Source of the DNA: Ignavibacteriales bacterium
GTDB lineage: Bacteria; Bacteroidota; Ignavibacteria; UBA10030; SZUA-254
Reading direction: 5' to 3'
DNA length: 64,000 nucleotides
NCBI GenBank assembly: GCA_016214905.1
Contig: JACRMQ010000007.1
Coordinates: 264,965 to 328,964 of the forward strand
Notes under the pieces: generated by a model
The model's input: only the letters and a program-made list of their open reading frames with translations
The model's database searches: none
What the model was told of the DNA's origin: nothing
Made by a program: the position numbers and the translations under genes
In this document: piece by piece, positions 54,176 through 63,490 of the stretch
Layout: the number at the start of each line of letters is the position of its first letter
Position numbering within the stretch: position 1 is the first letter of the stretch

Positions 54176-55090
54176 ATGAACAAAATACTTTTCTTTTTCA
54201 TTCTGCTTGTGTCTGTCGCCTTTCTCCCACAACAAAGCACTTCACAAAACAATAACCCCACCCTCTTTGTCACAACATCCTGGCTCTCGGAACATCTCAA
54301 CGATCCATCGCTTGTGATGCTTCACGTTGCGCAGATTCGGCGGGATTACGAGAAAGGTCATATTGTGGGTGCACGATTTCTATGGCCCGGATGGATGGCT
54401 ATGTCGAATCCAGATCTGAGTTACGAGATGTTGCCTGTTGAACAGCTCGATACACTGCTGGAAGGACTCGGCGTCTCAAACGATTCACGAATTATACTTT
54501 GCGGTACCGGAGCAAATATTGGTGCCGTTGCGCGTGTTTTTGCCACGCTCGGTTATCTAGGTATGGAAGATAAAACTTCAATCCTCGACGGCGGTATCGA
54601 TGCATGGAAATCGGAGGGGCGGCAAATTTCAAGAGAAATTTTTCCGGTAAAACGCGGTACGTTCACTCCGCATCTCAAACAAAATGTATTTGTCGATGCT
54701 GAGTTTGTTAAATCGAATTTAAACAAATCAAATTTTTCCATTGTCGATGTACGTCCGCCAAATCTTTACAGCGGTTCGGGCAGTGCTGCAGGTTCCCGCA
54801 ACGGACATATTCCGGGGGCGGTAAATATCAATTCTTCCACTTTCGTGGATAGCACAAACAAGTTGCTTCCATTACCAAAGTTAGAAGAAATATTCAATAC
54901 CGCAGGTGTTAAAAAGGGGAGCGATGTTATTACATATTGCAGTGTTGGCGCATCGGCAAGCGTTGGTTACCTTGTTGCCAGATATCTTGGCTTTAATGCT
55001 CATCTGTATGACGGCTCGTTTGAAGATTGGAGCAGCAGGGATGAGTTACCGGTTGAGATTACGGTAAAGCAGGATTCGGTTAAGGAATAA
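54176..55090 (+). CDS. exported tandem-rhodanese sulfurtransferase
   Basis: 304 residues with a signal peptide (ILFFFILLVSVAFLPQQSTSQ). Two rhodanese domains follow. The N-terminal one (about 30-165) has VMLHVAQIRRDYEKGHIVGARFL and an active-loop-like Cys109 in ILCGTGANIG. The C-terminal one (about 170-295) has HIPGAVNINSSTF and the catalytic Cys255 in TYCSVGASAS. It should move sulfane sulfur to thiols or cyanide in the periplasm. In most tandem enzymes the N-domain loop lacks Cys, so the presence of Cys109 is unusual. It is 33 bases after the small unknown gene. Confidence 0.87.
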   Translation: MNKILFFFILLVSVAFLPQQSTSQNNNPTLFVTTSWLSEHLNDPSLVMLHVAQIRRDYEKGHIVGARFLWPGWMAMSNPDLSYEMLPVEQLDTLLEGLGVSNDSRIILCGTGANIGAVARVFATLGYLGMEDKTSILDGGIDAWKSEGRQISREIFPVKRGTFTPHLKQNVFVDAEFVKSNLNKSNFSIVDVRPPNLYSGSGSAAGSRNGHIPGAVNINSSTFVDSTNKLLPLPKLEEIFNTAGVKKGSDVITYCSVGASASVGYLVARYLGFNAHLYDGSFEDWSSRDELPVEITVKQDSVKE

Positions 55091-55163
55091 CAATTTTGCG
55101 AATCGATAAGTAGTGATCCGGTCGAGAAGATCGAACCTACACTTATAACATTTCAAAATACAC

Positions 55164-55192
55164 TTGACACTTGACAAAATTTATTCTATATT
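55164..55192 (+). promoter_or_regulatory. promoter of the trp leader
   Basis: A perfect TTGACA at 55164-55169 and TATATT at 55187-55192, with a 17-base spacer. A second TTGACA follows at 55171 but is too close to the -10 box. Transcription would start near 55199, 19 bases before the leader ATG. Confidence 0.65.
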
Positions 55193-55217
55193 AAATTTAG
55201 TAATAATCACAAACAAA

Positions 55218-55328
55218 ATGTTATACAATAAATCCATACTCACACAAAAAACGACAAGCATAAGCAATTTGTGCTGGTGGTGGCGCGTTTTATCAAGTGG
55301 GTTGGATTTTCTTATAGATGAAAAATAG
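55218..55328 (+). CDS. trpL: tryptophan leader peptide
   Basis: 36 codons from ATG 55218 to TAG 55326-55328. Residues 20-22 are Trp-Trp-Trp, encoded by consecutive TGG codons at 55275-55283, preceded by NLC and followed by RVLSSG. The RNA segment 2 of the attenuator lies inside the last third of the frame. No strong Shine-Dalgarno is seen before the ATG, as is common in this lineage. Translation in the presence of charged tRNA-Trp would run to the stop and cover segment 2 so the terminator forms. The gene is too short for normal gene finding and has no known protein role. Confidence 0.8.
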   Translation: MLYNKSILTQKTTSISNLCWWWRVLSSGLDFLIDEK

Positions 55329-55355
55329 ATAATTCTATATAATCGAATTTTAATT

Positions 55356-55388
55356 AAAACCCACTATGACAGTCATAGTGGGTTTTTT
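55356..55388 (+). terminator. attenuator terminator
   Basis: AAAACCCACTATGA (55356-55369) pairs perfectly with TCATAGTGGGTTTT (55373-55386) around a three-base loop, with the T run reaching 55388. It lies 95 bases before the trpB-type start, and its 5' arm is shared with the antiterminator. Confidence 0.92.
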
Positions 55389-55483
55389 GTTTTTATACAC
55401 AGTCCGAGAAACGAAATTCATCGACCGTGTCTGGATATCGAAAATGACAAATCAATTTATCAATCAATAATAAGGAACGTTTT

Positions 55484-56833
55484 ATGAGAACCACAAAAAT
55501 AATACTTGATGAAGAAAAAATACCGCGTCACTGGTATAACATTGCGGCAGATTTACCGAAGCCGCCGCTGCCTCCTCTACATCCGGCAACACATGAGCCG
55601 GTTGGACCGGCAGACCTTGAGCGACTGTTCCCGATGGAGTTGATCAAACAGGAAGCGAGCAAAGAAAGATGGATAGATATTCCCGAAGAGGTGCTCGACA
55701 TATATAAATTATGGAGACCCTCTCCGCTATATCGCGCATATAGACTGGAAAAAGCTTTACAAACTGCTTCAAAAATATTTTATAAATACGAAGGAGCAAG
55801 TCCGGCAGGTAGCCACAAGTTAAATACTGCCGTCGCTCAGGCGTATTATAATAAAAATGCCGGAGTGAAACGGATAGCAACAGAGACAGGGGCGGGTCAA
55901 TGGGGAAGCGCCCTTAGTTTAGCGTGCAAATATTTCGGGATTGAATGTAAAGTTTATATGGTGAAAATAAGTTATCAGCAAAAACCGTACAGGCGCGCGA
56001 TGATGACAACGTGGGGCGCGTCGGTTACCGCGAGTCCTAGCATGGAGACGAAATTCGGGCGTGATCTGCTTCAGAAAAATCCCGATTCGTCAGGAAGTTT
56101 AGGCATAGCAATAAGTGAAGCGATTGAAGAAACTGTATCTCGCGACGACACAAGATACTCTTTGGGCAGTGTGTTAAATCATGTGCTGATGCACCAGACT
56201 ATTATCGGTTTGGAAGCAAAACAGCAGATGGAAATTGCGGGATATTATCCAGACGTTATTATCGGATGCGTTGGTGGAGGAAGTAATTTTGCGGGGCTTG
56301 TATTTCCATTTATGCAAGATAAATTTCATGGTAAAAAGTTTACCGCGATTGCGGTTGAACCGGCATCGTGCCCCACACTTACAAGGGGTGAGTTTGGATA
56401 CGATTTCGGAGACACAGCTAAGATGACTCCTCTGTTGCCGATGTATACGTTAGGATCGGGTTTCATGCCGCCGCCTATTCACGCGGGTGGTTTGCGTTAT
56501 CACGGAATGGCGCCGCTAGTCAGTCAGTTGGTAAAAGAAAAATTCGTTAATGCTGTTGCATATAAACAAACCGATGTATTCAACGCGGCACGGATTTTTG
56601 CCAATACAGAAGGAATAATCCCCGCGCCTGAATCGTCACACGCTATTTGCAGCGCGATCCGTGAAGCGGAGAAAGCCAAAGAAGAAGGAGTTTCCAAAAC
56701 AATACTCTTCAACTTGAGCGGGCACGGGTACTTCGATATGGGTGCTTATGACGCTTTCAACGAAGGGAATTTGAGAGATGAAGAGTTTCCAAAAGATTTC
56801 AGCACAGGTGTATCAAAAAGTGTGTTGTGTTGA
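55484..56833 (+). CDS. trpB2: tryptophan synthase beta chain, TrpB2 type
   Basis: 449 residues, the length of TrpB2-type enzymes (TrpB1 is about 400). The PLP Lys112 is in [11 protein letters not shown]. The substrate-side motif is ETGAGQWG with Trp140, where TrpB1 has His; this is a known TrpB2 marker. [11 protein letters not shown] binds the phosphate. It makes L-tryptophan from indole and serine (or phosphoserine in some archaea) in the cytoplasm, here probably without a TrpA partner, since no trpA or other trp gene is nearby. It is controlled by the attenuator leader upstream. Confidence 0.95.
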   Translation: MRTTKIILDEEKIPRHWYNIAADLPKPPLPPLHPATHEPVGPADLERLFPMELIKQEASKERWIDIPEEVLDIYKLWRPSPLYRAYRLEKALQTASKIFYKYEGASPAGSHKLNTAVAQAYYNKNAGVKRIATETGAGQWGSALSLACKYFGIECKVYMVKISYQQKPYRRAMMTTWGASVTASPSMETKFGRDLLQKNPDSSGSLGIAISEAIEETVSRDDTRYSLGSVLNHVLMHQTIIGLEAKQQMEIAGYYPDVIIGCVGGGSNFAGLVFPFMQDKFHGKKFTAIAVEPASCPTLTRGEFGYDFGDTAKMTPLLPMYTLGSGFMPPPIHAGGLRYHGMAPLVSQLVKEKFVNAVAYKQTDVFNAARIFANTEGIIPAPESSHAICSAIREAEKAKEEGVSKTILFNLSGHGYFDMGAYDAFNEGNLRDEEFPKDFSTGVSKSVLC

Positions 56834-57026
56834 GGATTTAAGGTCTCCACCCTGCTTCGCGAGTAAAATTCAGAATGATATCGGCATCCGGATCTTATTC
56901 AGAAAAAGATATGTATATTGGTTAACCCTTTGACTTTATTAAGAAAATCGATTACTTTAGTTAGAAAAGTGTAAGAATCGTCGCTCAACAAACTATTATT
57001 GAAATAATAATAAGAAAGAGACAATC

Positions 57027-58109
57027 ATGAAAAATATCATTTTATTTTTACTGATTATTGTGTCATTATTGACATTAAGTTGCCAAGACGACATAATGCT
57101 TACTAATTCAAAGAGTCAAAAAGGTTTCGGAAATATTTCTATTTCCCTTAAGGATACTCCTGCCGAGATAGTTGAAGTGGTCGCAACTCTTTCTCGGCCG
57201 GAATATCGATCCAAATCAATTACACTCACAATCGACAGCTTGAATCAAACCGCGTCCGGAACATTTAACAACATAACGATTGGAACATGGCATCTCAAGG
57301 TTGATGCTTTTGACGGAAATGGAATAATTAAATACTCTGGTGAGACCGATGTTGAAATTGTTGCCGATGAGATTAGTGTAGTCGAATTGGTTTTAGAGCC
57401 ATCAACATCGGGAGTTGAAATAATTGTTTCATGGGGTGGTAATACTTTGTCTAGAGGCCTTGTTTTGTTTTTACCTTTCGATGGTGATATACAAGATAAA
57501 AGTAATTACAGAAATCAAGCACACTCCAATAATGCAGCGTACACAGCCGATGCTCATGGTACACCGGAAAGTGCGTATCTTTTTAATGGCAGCAATAATT
57601 ACATAACTGTTTCTAACAGTTCATCGCTTAATCCCACAAAACAGATTACACTTTCTTTTTGGCTTCGACTGGATTCGATCCAGAGTAATTATACCGATAT
57701 ATTTGCCAAAGGTGGACCGGTCTACGGTTATTTCCAAAACCGACAATACAATCTTGCCGGGAAACAAAACATCAATTTATGGTATCCTCAATTCAAATCA
57801 GCCGGCGATGGAAAGGGCCAACAGGAATTAGATTCCAACGAAAAATCATTCAACGTAGGTGAGTGGACCTATTTTACTTTCATTGTAGACAGAATAAATC
57901 ATAAAATGAAGATGTATGTTGATGGTGTTTTATTAAAAGAGATTTTCGACTCTTACTCTACTTTTAACATCAATTCTTATCCACTGCTCATCGGGTCAAG
58001 TCTTGAGCAACTATATGAACATACACCGCTTAAAGGGGCGATAGACGAATTTCGAATTTATAACAGAGTATTATCTAACAAGGAAATACATGCTCTATTT
58101 AATATGTGA
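57027..58109 (+). CDS. LamG-domain lipoprotein
   Basis: 360 residues with a lipoprotein signal (LLTLSC, Cys19). The first part (about 30-140) is a beta-sandwich (FGNISISLKDTPAEIVEVVATLSRPEY). From about residue 150 to 358 there is a concanavalin A-like LamG/pentraxin jelly roll (LFLPFDGDIQDKSNYRNQAHSNN, LTLSFWLRLDS-type core, KMYVDGVLLKEIF, GAIDEFRIYNRVLSNKEI). It is anchored in the outer membrane or surface and likely binds carbohydrate or protein. Nothing in the flanks gives an operon link. Confidence 0.87.
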   Translation: MKNIILFLLIIVSLLTLSCQDDIMLTNSKSQKGFGNISISLKDTPAEIVEVVATLSRPEYRSKSITLTIDSLNQTASGTFNNITIGTWHLKVDAFDGNGIIKYSGETDVEIVADEISVVELVLEPSTSGVEIIVSWGGNTLSRGLVLFLPFDGDIQDKSNYRNQAHSNNAAYTADAHGTPESAYLFNGSNNYITVSNSSSLNPTKQITLSFWLRLDSIQSNYTDIFAKGGPVYGYFQNRQYNLAGKQNINLWYPQFKSAGDGKGQQELDSNEKSFNVGEWTYFTFIVDRINHKMKMYVDGVLLKEIFDSYSTFNINSYPLLIGSSLEQLYEHTPLKGAIDEFRIYNRVLSNKEIHALFNM

Positions 58110-58151
58110 ATAATGAAATAAATATTTGTTATTTTTATTTTAAAATTCAAA

Positions 58152-58709
58152 TTATTTTTTCAGCTTTAGGTTTATTAAATTTATTCCATCAGGCAATCCC
58201 TGAGGAAACCTCGCATATTGCGTCAAAGATTCCCACCATACCATATCAGGATATTTTTGTGTGTAGATACCTTCATCAGAGGCGTTTGCGGTTACAATGG
58301 TGCCAATAATTATCCAAATCGGTGCGGAAATTGTGGCAGCCCAACCGTGGCTCGCCGTGGAGAGCGCTCCAATCAATGTCCAAAGCGACAATGACCGGTA
58401 ATTATTATCAAAAGTTTCAAGCGTAGCACGCATGATTGAATTTGCGGGAATAAAGAGGATACCGTCGTTTTGCGTTTGCACACATATGGCGGTATCGTTC
58501 AGCGCGATAAATTCCCCGGTTATCTTTGCGGGTGATGTTTGAGCCGGTTCAATATATTCAATATAAATCCATCCACCGTATGATTCTTCCTGCATTTTTG
58601 GTGCCGGAGATAACCAGTTGGTTGGTGCTTTACTCGCAGTACATCCGCAAATCAAAAGTCCGATTAAAAAGATTGTTATTGAAATTGCGATCTTAGATTT
58701 ACTTAACAT
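58152..58709 (-). CDS. predicted lipoprotein with two hydrophobic segments
   Basis: 185 residues from the ATG at 58709, with GGGGGAG five bases upstream; a longer frame from 58748 starts inside the upstream gene. A lipoprotein signal ends LLICGC (Cys21 or 23). The middle part (about 45-95) is beta-rich (WIYIEYIEPAQTSPAKITGEFIALNDTAICVQ), and two hydrophobic stretches follow (about 110-145). Function unknown. It overlaps the end of the upstream lipoprotein gene by 11 bases, so they are cotranslated and likely work together. Confidence 0.7.
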   Translation of the reverse strand: MLSKSKIAISITIFLIGLLICGCTASKAPTNWLSPAPKMQEESYGGWIYIEYIEPAQTSPAKITGEFIALNDTAICVQTQNDGILFIPANSIMRATLETFDNNYRSLSLWTLIGALSTASHGWAATISAPIWIIIGTIVTANASDEGIYTQKYPDMVWWESLTQYARFPQGLPDGINLINLKLKK

Positions 58710-60264
58710 ATTTACTCCCCCAGAATGAGGTTTCCATTGTTGGTTCAATTTTTTTAAAGCGTAAAGCTTCCGTTTTCATAGATTTTTCCGGTTGCGCGAA
58801 CATCTCTATTCCTTTCTCGATATTCTCCTCAGCCAACCATTCTTCACGCAGCCATTCGAGGTAATATCCGCGGCTCTCGAGAAAAATTTCATAACGATCA
58901 AAATCCCGAGGTAATTCAAAAACGATTTGGTATTCGTCGCCGGGAAAAGTAACAAGAGGTTTTGTTACTTCTATAAGTCCTTTCAGCGTTCCGAGTTCAG
59001 AATTATTCGCACGTTGGACATCTGAAGGCATCACACGCAACGGTTCAGCAGTAGTGTCGATTGATGCTAACGCGAGATGGTTTATTCGCCACATTCCTTT
59101 AGTCATTCGAATATATAAAGTATGAGGAGGTGGCAATTCATTTGGAAGCGGAAACATTTGAATGTTGGTTGCGATTGGTCCCGTTTCACCGAATTCACCG
59201 ATCTTCGTAAGTTTACCACTTTCATCGGGCAGTAGGATCTCGATTCCCCCTAGAGTATGTCCAGTGTTACCAAGATAATCTTTCAGGTCAGAGCTTTCGC
59301 ACTTTGCCAACATTGCTGCGGCAGAGTTTCCAAAATACGCAAGTGCTTGATAAAAAAGATATGTTGTAAGAAGTGTTTGACGAAAACTCATGATAATTCC
59401 GAGATTGCCAGATGGAACCGTATCGAATGAAACCCTCAACGTTTCACGCTCGGCAAGATCAAATGAGTCGGTTAAACTGAATCGCTCAAGTTTATCGAAG
59501 CTTTGAATTAAATCAACACGTTCACCCTCCGATCCTATACAAGATTTGGGAGCTGTAATATTTTCGGCTGAATAGAATTTATTATCTGGTGAAATGAATA
59601 TACGATTGCTCTCTGGACGAGGAAATGCGAGCAGCGATACGGAACGTATAACGTGAGTTTCCAACGCTTCGTTTGTAACTTTTATTTCGAAATGTTGACC
59701 GTATGGTTTTGCGGTGTAGAGGTGATCGATATCCGTTGCTTCGAGCGATGGAAGAATGCTTGCGGAAAATCCTTCTGCCATAAGTGATAATCCCTCGCCA
59801 TCCTGCGCGTAAAACGTTGGGCACGAACCGAAACATGCTTTAGGATTTGTAAGGCATATGATTGATGCGATTGCAGATCCAGCGGTAACAACGCTCATTG
59901 TACCCGCCGCGCCAGAAGGATTAATTACGTTTGTCTCAAAAAGGGCAACTCGTTCAAAAGCGATTGAGTCCTGACCTTCTTTTTCAATCTCACGATCGAT
60001 ATTAAAAAACACACTATGTCCGATAACTTGTTTGTGTGGTTCATCGAAAGTCCATTTAGTGAAAAGCGCAACCGATCCGTCTTTGAGATGTGCCTTCAGA
60101 AACGGTATGTTGGGGTCAATTTTTTGGACACTGTCGGGAGTTGTTGTGAGGCGCTTCAAAGAATAAACATTACAACCGAACTGAAAATAAAAACATAGAA
60201 ATAGAAAGAACAAAAGAATGAATTTTATTGAAATGTTCATTTTGACAATTGTTTTATAGTTCAT
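58699..60264 (-). CDS. large lipoprotein of unknown function
   Basis: 521 residues. An AAAGGAG lies about 10 bases before the ATG at 60264; an ATG at 60240 is possible. A lipoprotein signal ends FQFGC (Cys31). The protein is beta-rich with four further Cys pairs (ACFGSC, KSCIGS), a Gly/Thr-rich hydrophobic patch near residue 120 (MSVVTAGSAIASII) and no known motif. A CTnDOT-like or S-layer role cannot be supported. Its gene overlaps the following lipoprotein gene, and it probably forms an envelope complex with it. Confidence 0.6.
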   Translation of the reverse strand: MNYKTIVKMNISIKFILLFFLFLCFYFQFGCNVYSLKRLTTTPDSVQKIDPNIPFLKAHLKDGSVALFTKWTFDEPHKQVIGHSVFFNIDREIEKEGQDSIAFERVALFETNVINPSGAAGTMSVVTAGSAIASIICLTNPKACFGSCPTFYAQDGEGLSLMAEGFSASILPSLEATDIDHLYTAKPYGQHFEIKVTNEALETHVIRSVSLLAFPRPESNRIFISPDNKFYSAENITAPKSCIGSEGERVDLIQSFDKLERFSLTDSFDLAERETLRVSFDTVPSGNLGIIMSFRQTLLTTYLFYQALAYFGNSAAAMLAKCESSDLKDYLGNTGHTLGGIEILLPDESGKLTKIGEFGETGPIATNIQMFPLPNELPPPHTLYIRMTKGMWRINHLALASIDTTAEPLRVMPSDVQRANNSELGTLKGLIEVTKPLVTFPGDEYQIVFELPRDFDRYEIFLESRGYYLEWLREEWLAEENIEKGIEMFAQPEKSMKTEALRFKKIEPTMETSFWGSKYVK

Positions 60265-60370
60265 TGTCTTTGATCTCCTTTCAAAACAATTTCAAAATAT
60301 TTATTAATTGCCTTATATAGGGGTCGATAATAAATTACTGCATATATCACAATTCATATCAGATTATTCA

Positions 60371-62182
60371 CTACTTAAGTAACAATAACTTCTTCGTATA
60401 GGTGAACGATCCGGATTGAAGTTTATAATAATATACTCCGCTCGAGTATTTTGATGCATCCCACTTCACCGTGTAGGTCCCAGGGTTTAAAACTTTATCC
60501 ACAAGTGTTTCTACTTCTCTGCCTAACATATCGTATATCTTCAACGACACAAATCCAGAATTCGAAATCCGAAATCCGAAATTTGTTATCGGATTAAATG
60601 GATTAGGATAATTTTGCATCAAGTTGAAATCTCTTGTTGGGCTTAGCGGATTTTCAACCACACCGGTGATGAGATGATTCAATACTATTTGATATACGGA
60701 AACCGGATAGATATTGAGATTCGTTGGCGTTATGGCAAAAAGAGTTTGCAGATACCCAACCATCTGATCGCTGCTGACGATAGTGTATAACGATTCGGGT
60801 TGTAGCGGTAATCCGTTAATTAAGGCATAACCGAGGTGCATTTCTCCGCCAACCGTATCGATACTGTATTCTAATCCGGTTGATTGTACAAGATATTGAT
60901 AGTCGTTAATTTCGGGATGAATAAATCCCAGCAAAGCATCCAGTACACCATAAAGTTGTGCACCGCTAAGATCAAACAATGCCAGCCGGAAACCTAAACC
61001 ATCAGTCGTATCGTAACCGTAAGGGTAAGCCCGGAAAAGATCTGCAGGTGATACGGGACCCGGATACAATTTATCTGCCATATGCCCAGTTGCTTCAAGA
61101 GATAAATCTGCGTTAACAGCATAAGCACTGTGAAGCATCGCGCTTGTCACAAGGTTACCCATAGGAGTTTTAATCGAATCGATTGATGTGGGAACATAAT
61201 AGTACAAGTGGTCTGCAGTAAAAAGTGTTCGATACGGATCACCGATCAACGGAAAATATGTAACTGTTACTCCTGCTTTAAGATTCTCCACCAAAATTGA
61301 GAGCGTTGAGTCTGCGGGAATTGCATTGGTTATTTCTTGCAAGGAATAGCTTAATACGCTGGTTCCTGTTCCATTAAAGATAAGTTGAAGTTTTCCAACG
61401 TAGTGATAAAATTCACCAGCTTGAACAATAGGAATGTTATTGACATATACGATTGTATCTAAAACCGAGTGTGAGTGTCCACCGATAATTGCATCGACAC
61501 CCGAAAGATATTGGGCAATGGTCATGTCGAGCGTTAATCCTAAATGAGAGAGAAGCACAACAACCTGACAGCTTTCGGCTTTTAATTCTGAAACTTTGAA
61601 GAGAATATCTTGCACAATATTTGTATCGATAAATACCGGCGCCGGATTGCTGATGAGATTAGCTTCGGGAGTGGTAACGCCTATTAATCCGACTTTAATG
61701 TTCCCGCGTCGTTCAATTGAATGAGATTGAATGAACGGTTTCAGCGTGGGAACTGAATCGAGATTCAAAGCGTTCGTAGAAATTACTTCGAAGGAAGAAT
61801 CGAGATTCGCCTGATATAGAATTTGAGAAAGCATTTCAGGTCCGGGATCAAACTCGTGATTCCCCAGACAGAGAGCATCGAAACCAAGAGAGTTTAGAAT
61901 CTGAAGTTCAGGAACACCGAAATAAGTATTGAACATCAAGTTGCCGACCATAAAATCACCGGTATGAATCAGGATTGGATTCGGTTCTGTTTGCTTTAGT
62001 AAACCAATCATTGTTGCGGCACGGGAAATCCCGCCGAAATTTCCGGCGGCATAAGGTAATAGATCGGAATGTGTGTCGTTGACGTGGATAAATGTCAAAG
62101 TATCAACCTGAGCTATCGAGCTGTTGGTAGATAGGTTAAAGCAAAAAAATACAACTGTCCAGAAAAGTTTAAATAACTTCAT
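60371..62182 (-). CDS. T9SS-secreted 5'-nucleotidase (UshA-like)
   Basis: 603 residues from the ATG at 62182, with AGGAG six to ten bases upstream; a start at 62233 would add a non-signal tail. A signal peptide precedes the metallophosphatase domain with its metal-site motifs: DTHSDLLPY, HTGDFMVGN, GNHEFDPGPEM, LLSHLG and GGHSHSV. The 5'-nucleotidase C-terminal domain follows (about 300-500, GYDTTDGLGFRLALFDLSG). The tail is a T9SS sorting domain (QNYPNPFNPITNFGF, IYDMLGREVETLV, KKLLLLK). It dephosphorylates nucleotides outside the cell to salvage nucleosides and phosphate. Confidence 0.93.
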   Translation of the reverse strand: MKLFKLFWTVVFFCFNLSTNSSIAQVDTLTFIHVNDTHSDLLPYAAGNFGGISRAATMIGLLKQTEPNPILIHTGDFMVGNLMFNTYFGVPELQILNSLGFDALCLGNHEFDPGPEMLSQILYQANLDSSFEVISTNALNLDSVPTLKPFIQSHSIERRGNIKVGLIGVTTPEANLISNPAPVFIDTNIVQDILFKVSELKAESCQVVVLLSHLGLTLDMTIAQYLSGVDAIIGGHSHSVLDTIVYVNNIPIVQAGEFYHYVGKLQLIFNGTGTSVLSYSLQEITNAIPADSTLSILVENLKAGVTVTYFPLIGDPYRTLFTADHLYYYVPTSIDSIKTPMGNLVTSAMLHSAYAVNADLSLEATGHMADKLYPGPVSPADLFRAYPYGYDTTDGLGFRLALFDLSGAQLYGVLDALLGFIHPEINDYQYLVQSTGLEYSIDTVGGEMHLGYALINGLPLQPESLYTIVSSDQMVGYLQTLFAITPTNLNIYPVSVYQIVLNHLITGVVENPLSPTRDFNLMQNYPNPFNPITNFGFRISNSGFVSLKIYDMLGREVETLVDKVLNPGTYTVKWDASKYSSGVYYYKLQSGSFTYTKKLLLLK

Positions 62183-62451
62183 AAAAAATCTCCTATTTAT
62201 TGGTTGTCTTTTATCAAATTTATTACATTTCAAGAAAAATTTGTCATAAAATTGTCATATTCAGGTAAATGTTTTCCAGCCCATTTTGATAATTATACCG
62301 TGGAGATGGTTAGATTTCCAATAAAATAGATTATATTTTTAATAAAGGCAAGTTCCTAATCAAAAATAATTTCAATGATGTTGGAAGAATTTCAATCGGG
62401 AATCGGCAGGAGGCAATTATTCGGTGAGGGAGAAAGAATAAATCGTTTGGA

Positions 62452-63480
62452 TTATCTTATCACCTTCAAACGTTTCAACAAGTGATATGTAGAGACTATT
62501 ACCAATTCAACAAGTTTTTCGGTTGTTTGATCCGGATGAAGTTGAAGATTATTAAGAGCGCAAATGGTTTGTAACTCGCGAAGGTATATTCGTATTCCCT
62601 GTCTGTCCGCTTTGGCAATCCATTCAACAAGTTCTTCTTCTAAATATCTGCTAAAATGTTGAATGAATAAATCGGCGCGGATAAGTTTTCGTTTACCGTC
62701 TATTTGAACAGGAAAAATATCTTGCAGGTCTTCAGTGTATTCTTTCAACCGTGGATCGACTTTCTTTTCAATATTAAAATATCCGGCAACTGTACCGGTA
62801 ATATTTTTATAACTGCTCGCCTCCGTATAGCGAACTCGTAGCGGTCGGCGCTGAGCAAGTTTTTCTTTCCCGAAAAGAAAATCGACAAATATTAATTTTT
62901 CAATTGCAGGTTTCCATGTTTTGTAGTTATGTTTCCACTTTGAAGCAGGGTCGAGCCATACAGCGAAAGTTTCGGCAAAATCTTCGTCAGGATGCTTTTG
63001 CGCGTAATGCGGATGACCGACATAATGAAGATACTTGACAAAATCTTTACTCGCTGGGTTGAAATGATAAAGATTCGGGTATCGTTTATTTATTTTACCG
63101 AAAAGTTTTTTCGAATCTTCTCGAATCCACAGTTTATAAGCGTAGTTGATTGCATGACCGGTTTCATGCCGGAGTACCATCATGATTTCCTCCTTAGTGT
63201 AAGAGAGGAAATACTTTTCACCTATTCTTCGAAGCGTATTATTTGCAAGATAAAATGGAATTTCCACCGAGCCGGTTTTGTCTATGCATCCCCAAGGTTC
63301 GTCACCGAAATAAAAATGCGGAAAGAACTCAATATTTTTTTCACTTAACTCATGTCTCAGTTGAATAAGGCATTCACGAAGTGTGTCTTCAGGCCGTAAT
63401 TCAAGATCGCACACTCTTTTATTAAGAAGAGTTTGAAAAGATAATTCTCTTACCCGCGGATTTTTTTTCGATAATACCAT
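62452..63480 (-). CDS. putative zinc metallopeptidase (Peptidase_Mx type)
   Basis: 342 residues, no signal peptide. The zinc site is HETGH at 105-109 in MMVLRHETGHAINYAY, with the third ligand probably Glu in DEDFAETFAVWLDP about 65 residues later. WGCIDKTGSVEIPFYLANN is characteristic of the family of cytosolic putative zinc-binding metallopeptidases. Substrates unknown. The gene is followed by a 200-base gap and preceded by the clpC end; a terminator between them stops the clp transcript. Confidence 0.85.
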   Translation of the reverse strand: MVLSKKNPRVRELSFQTLLNKRVCDLELRPEDTLRECLIQLRHELSEKNIEFFPHFYFGDEPWGCIDKTGSVEIPFYLANNTLRRIGEKYFLSYTKEEIMMVLRHETGHAINYAYKLWIREDSKKLFGKINKRYPNLYHFNPASKDFVKYLHYVGHPHYAQKHPDEDFAETFAVWLDPASKWKHNYKTWKPAIEKLIFVDFLFGKEKLAQRRPLRVRYTEASSYKNITGTVAGYFNIEKKVDPRLKEYTEDLQDIFPVQIDGKRKLIRADLFIQHFSRYLEEELVEWIAKADRQGIRIYLRELQTICALNNLQLHPDQTTEKLVELVIVSTYHLLKRLKVIR

Positions 63481-63490
63481 AATACTCGCC

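Larger units (their letters stand above)
55200..55388 (+). promoter_or_regulatory. trp-type transcription attenuator leader
   Basis: The region contains, in order: a leader peptide gene with three Trp codons in a row (55275-55283); an RNA segment AGTGGGTT (55296-55303); and the terminator arm AACCCACT (55358-55365), which is its exact reverse complement. A 1:2-type helix can also form between 55230-55243 and 55297-55309 (13 pairs, one bulge, one G-U). Thus segment 2 can pair with either segment 1 or the 5' arm of the terminator, the classic attenuation switch. A TTATAGA/TCTATATAA pair lengthens the antiterminator. The regulated gene is a stand-alone tryptophan synthase beta chain at 55484. 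Stalling at Trp codons would favour the antiterminator and read-through. Confidence 0.8.

Noticed and set aside
55091..55483. T-box riboswitch before trpB2
   Set aside because: No T-box sequence or specifier loop is seen. The WWW leader peptide explains the terminator better.
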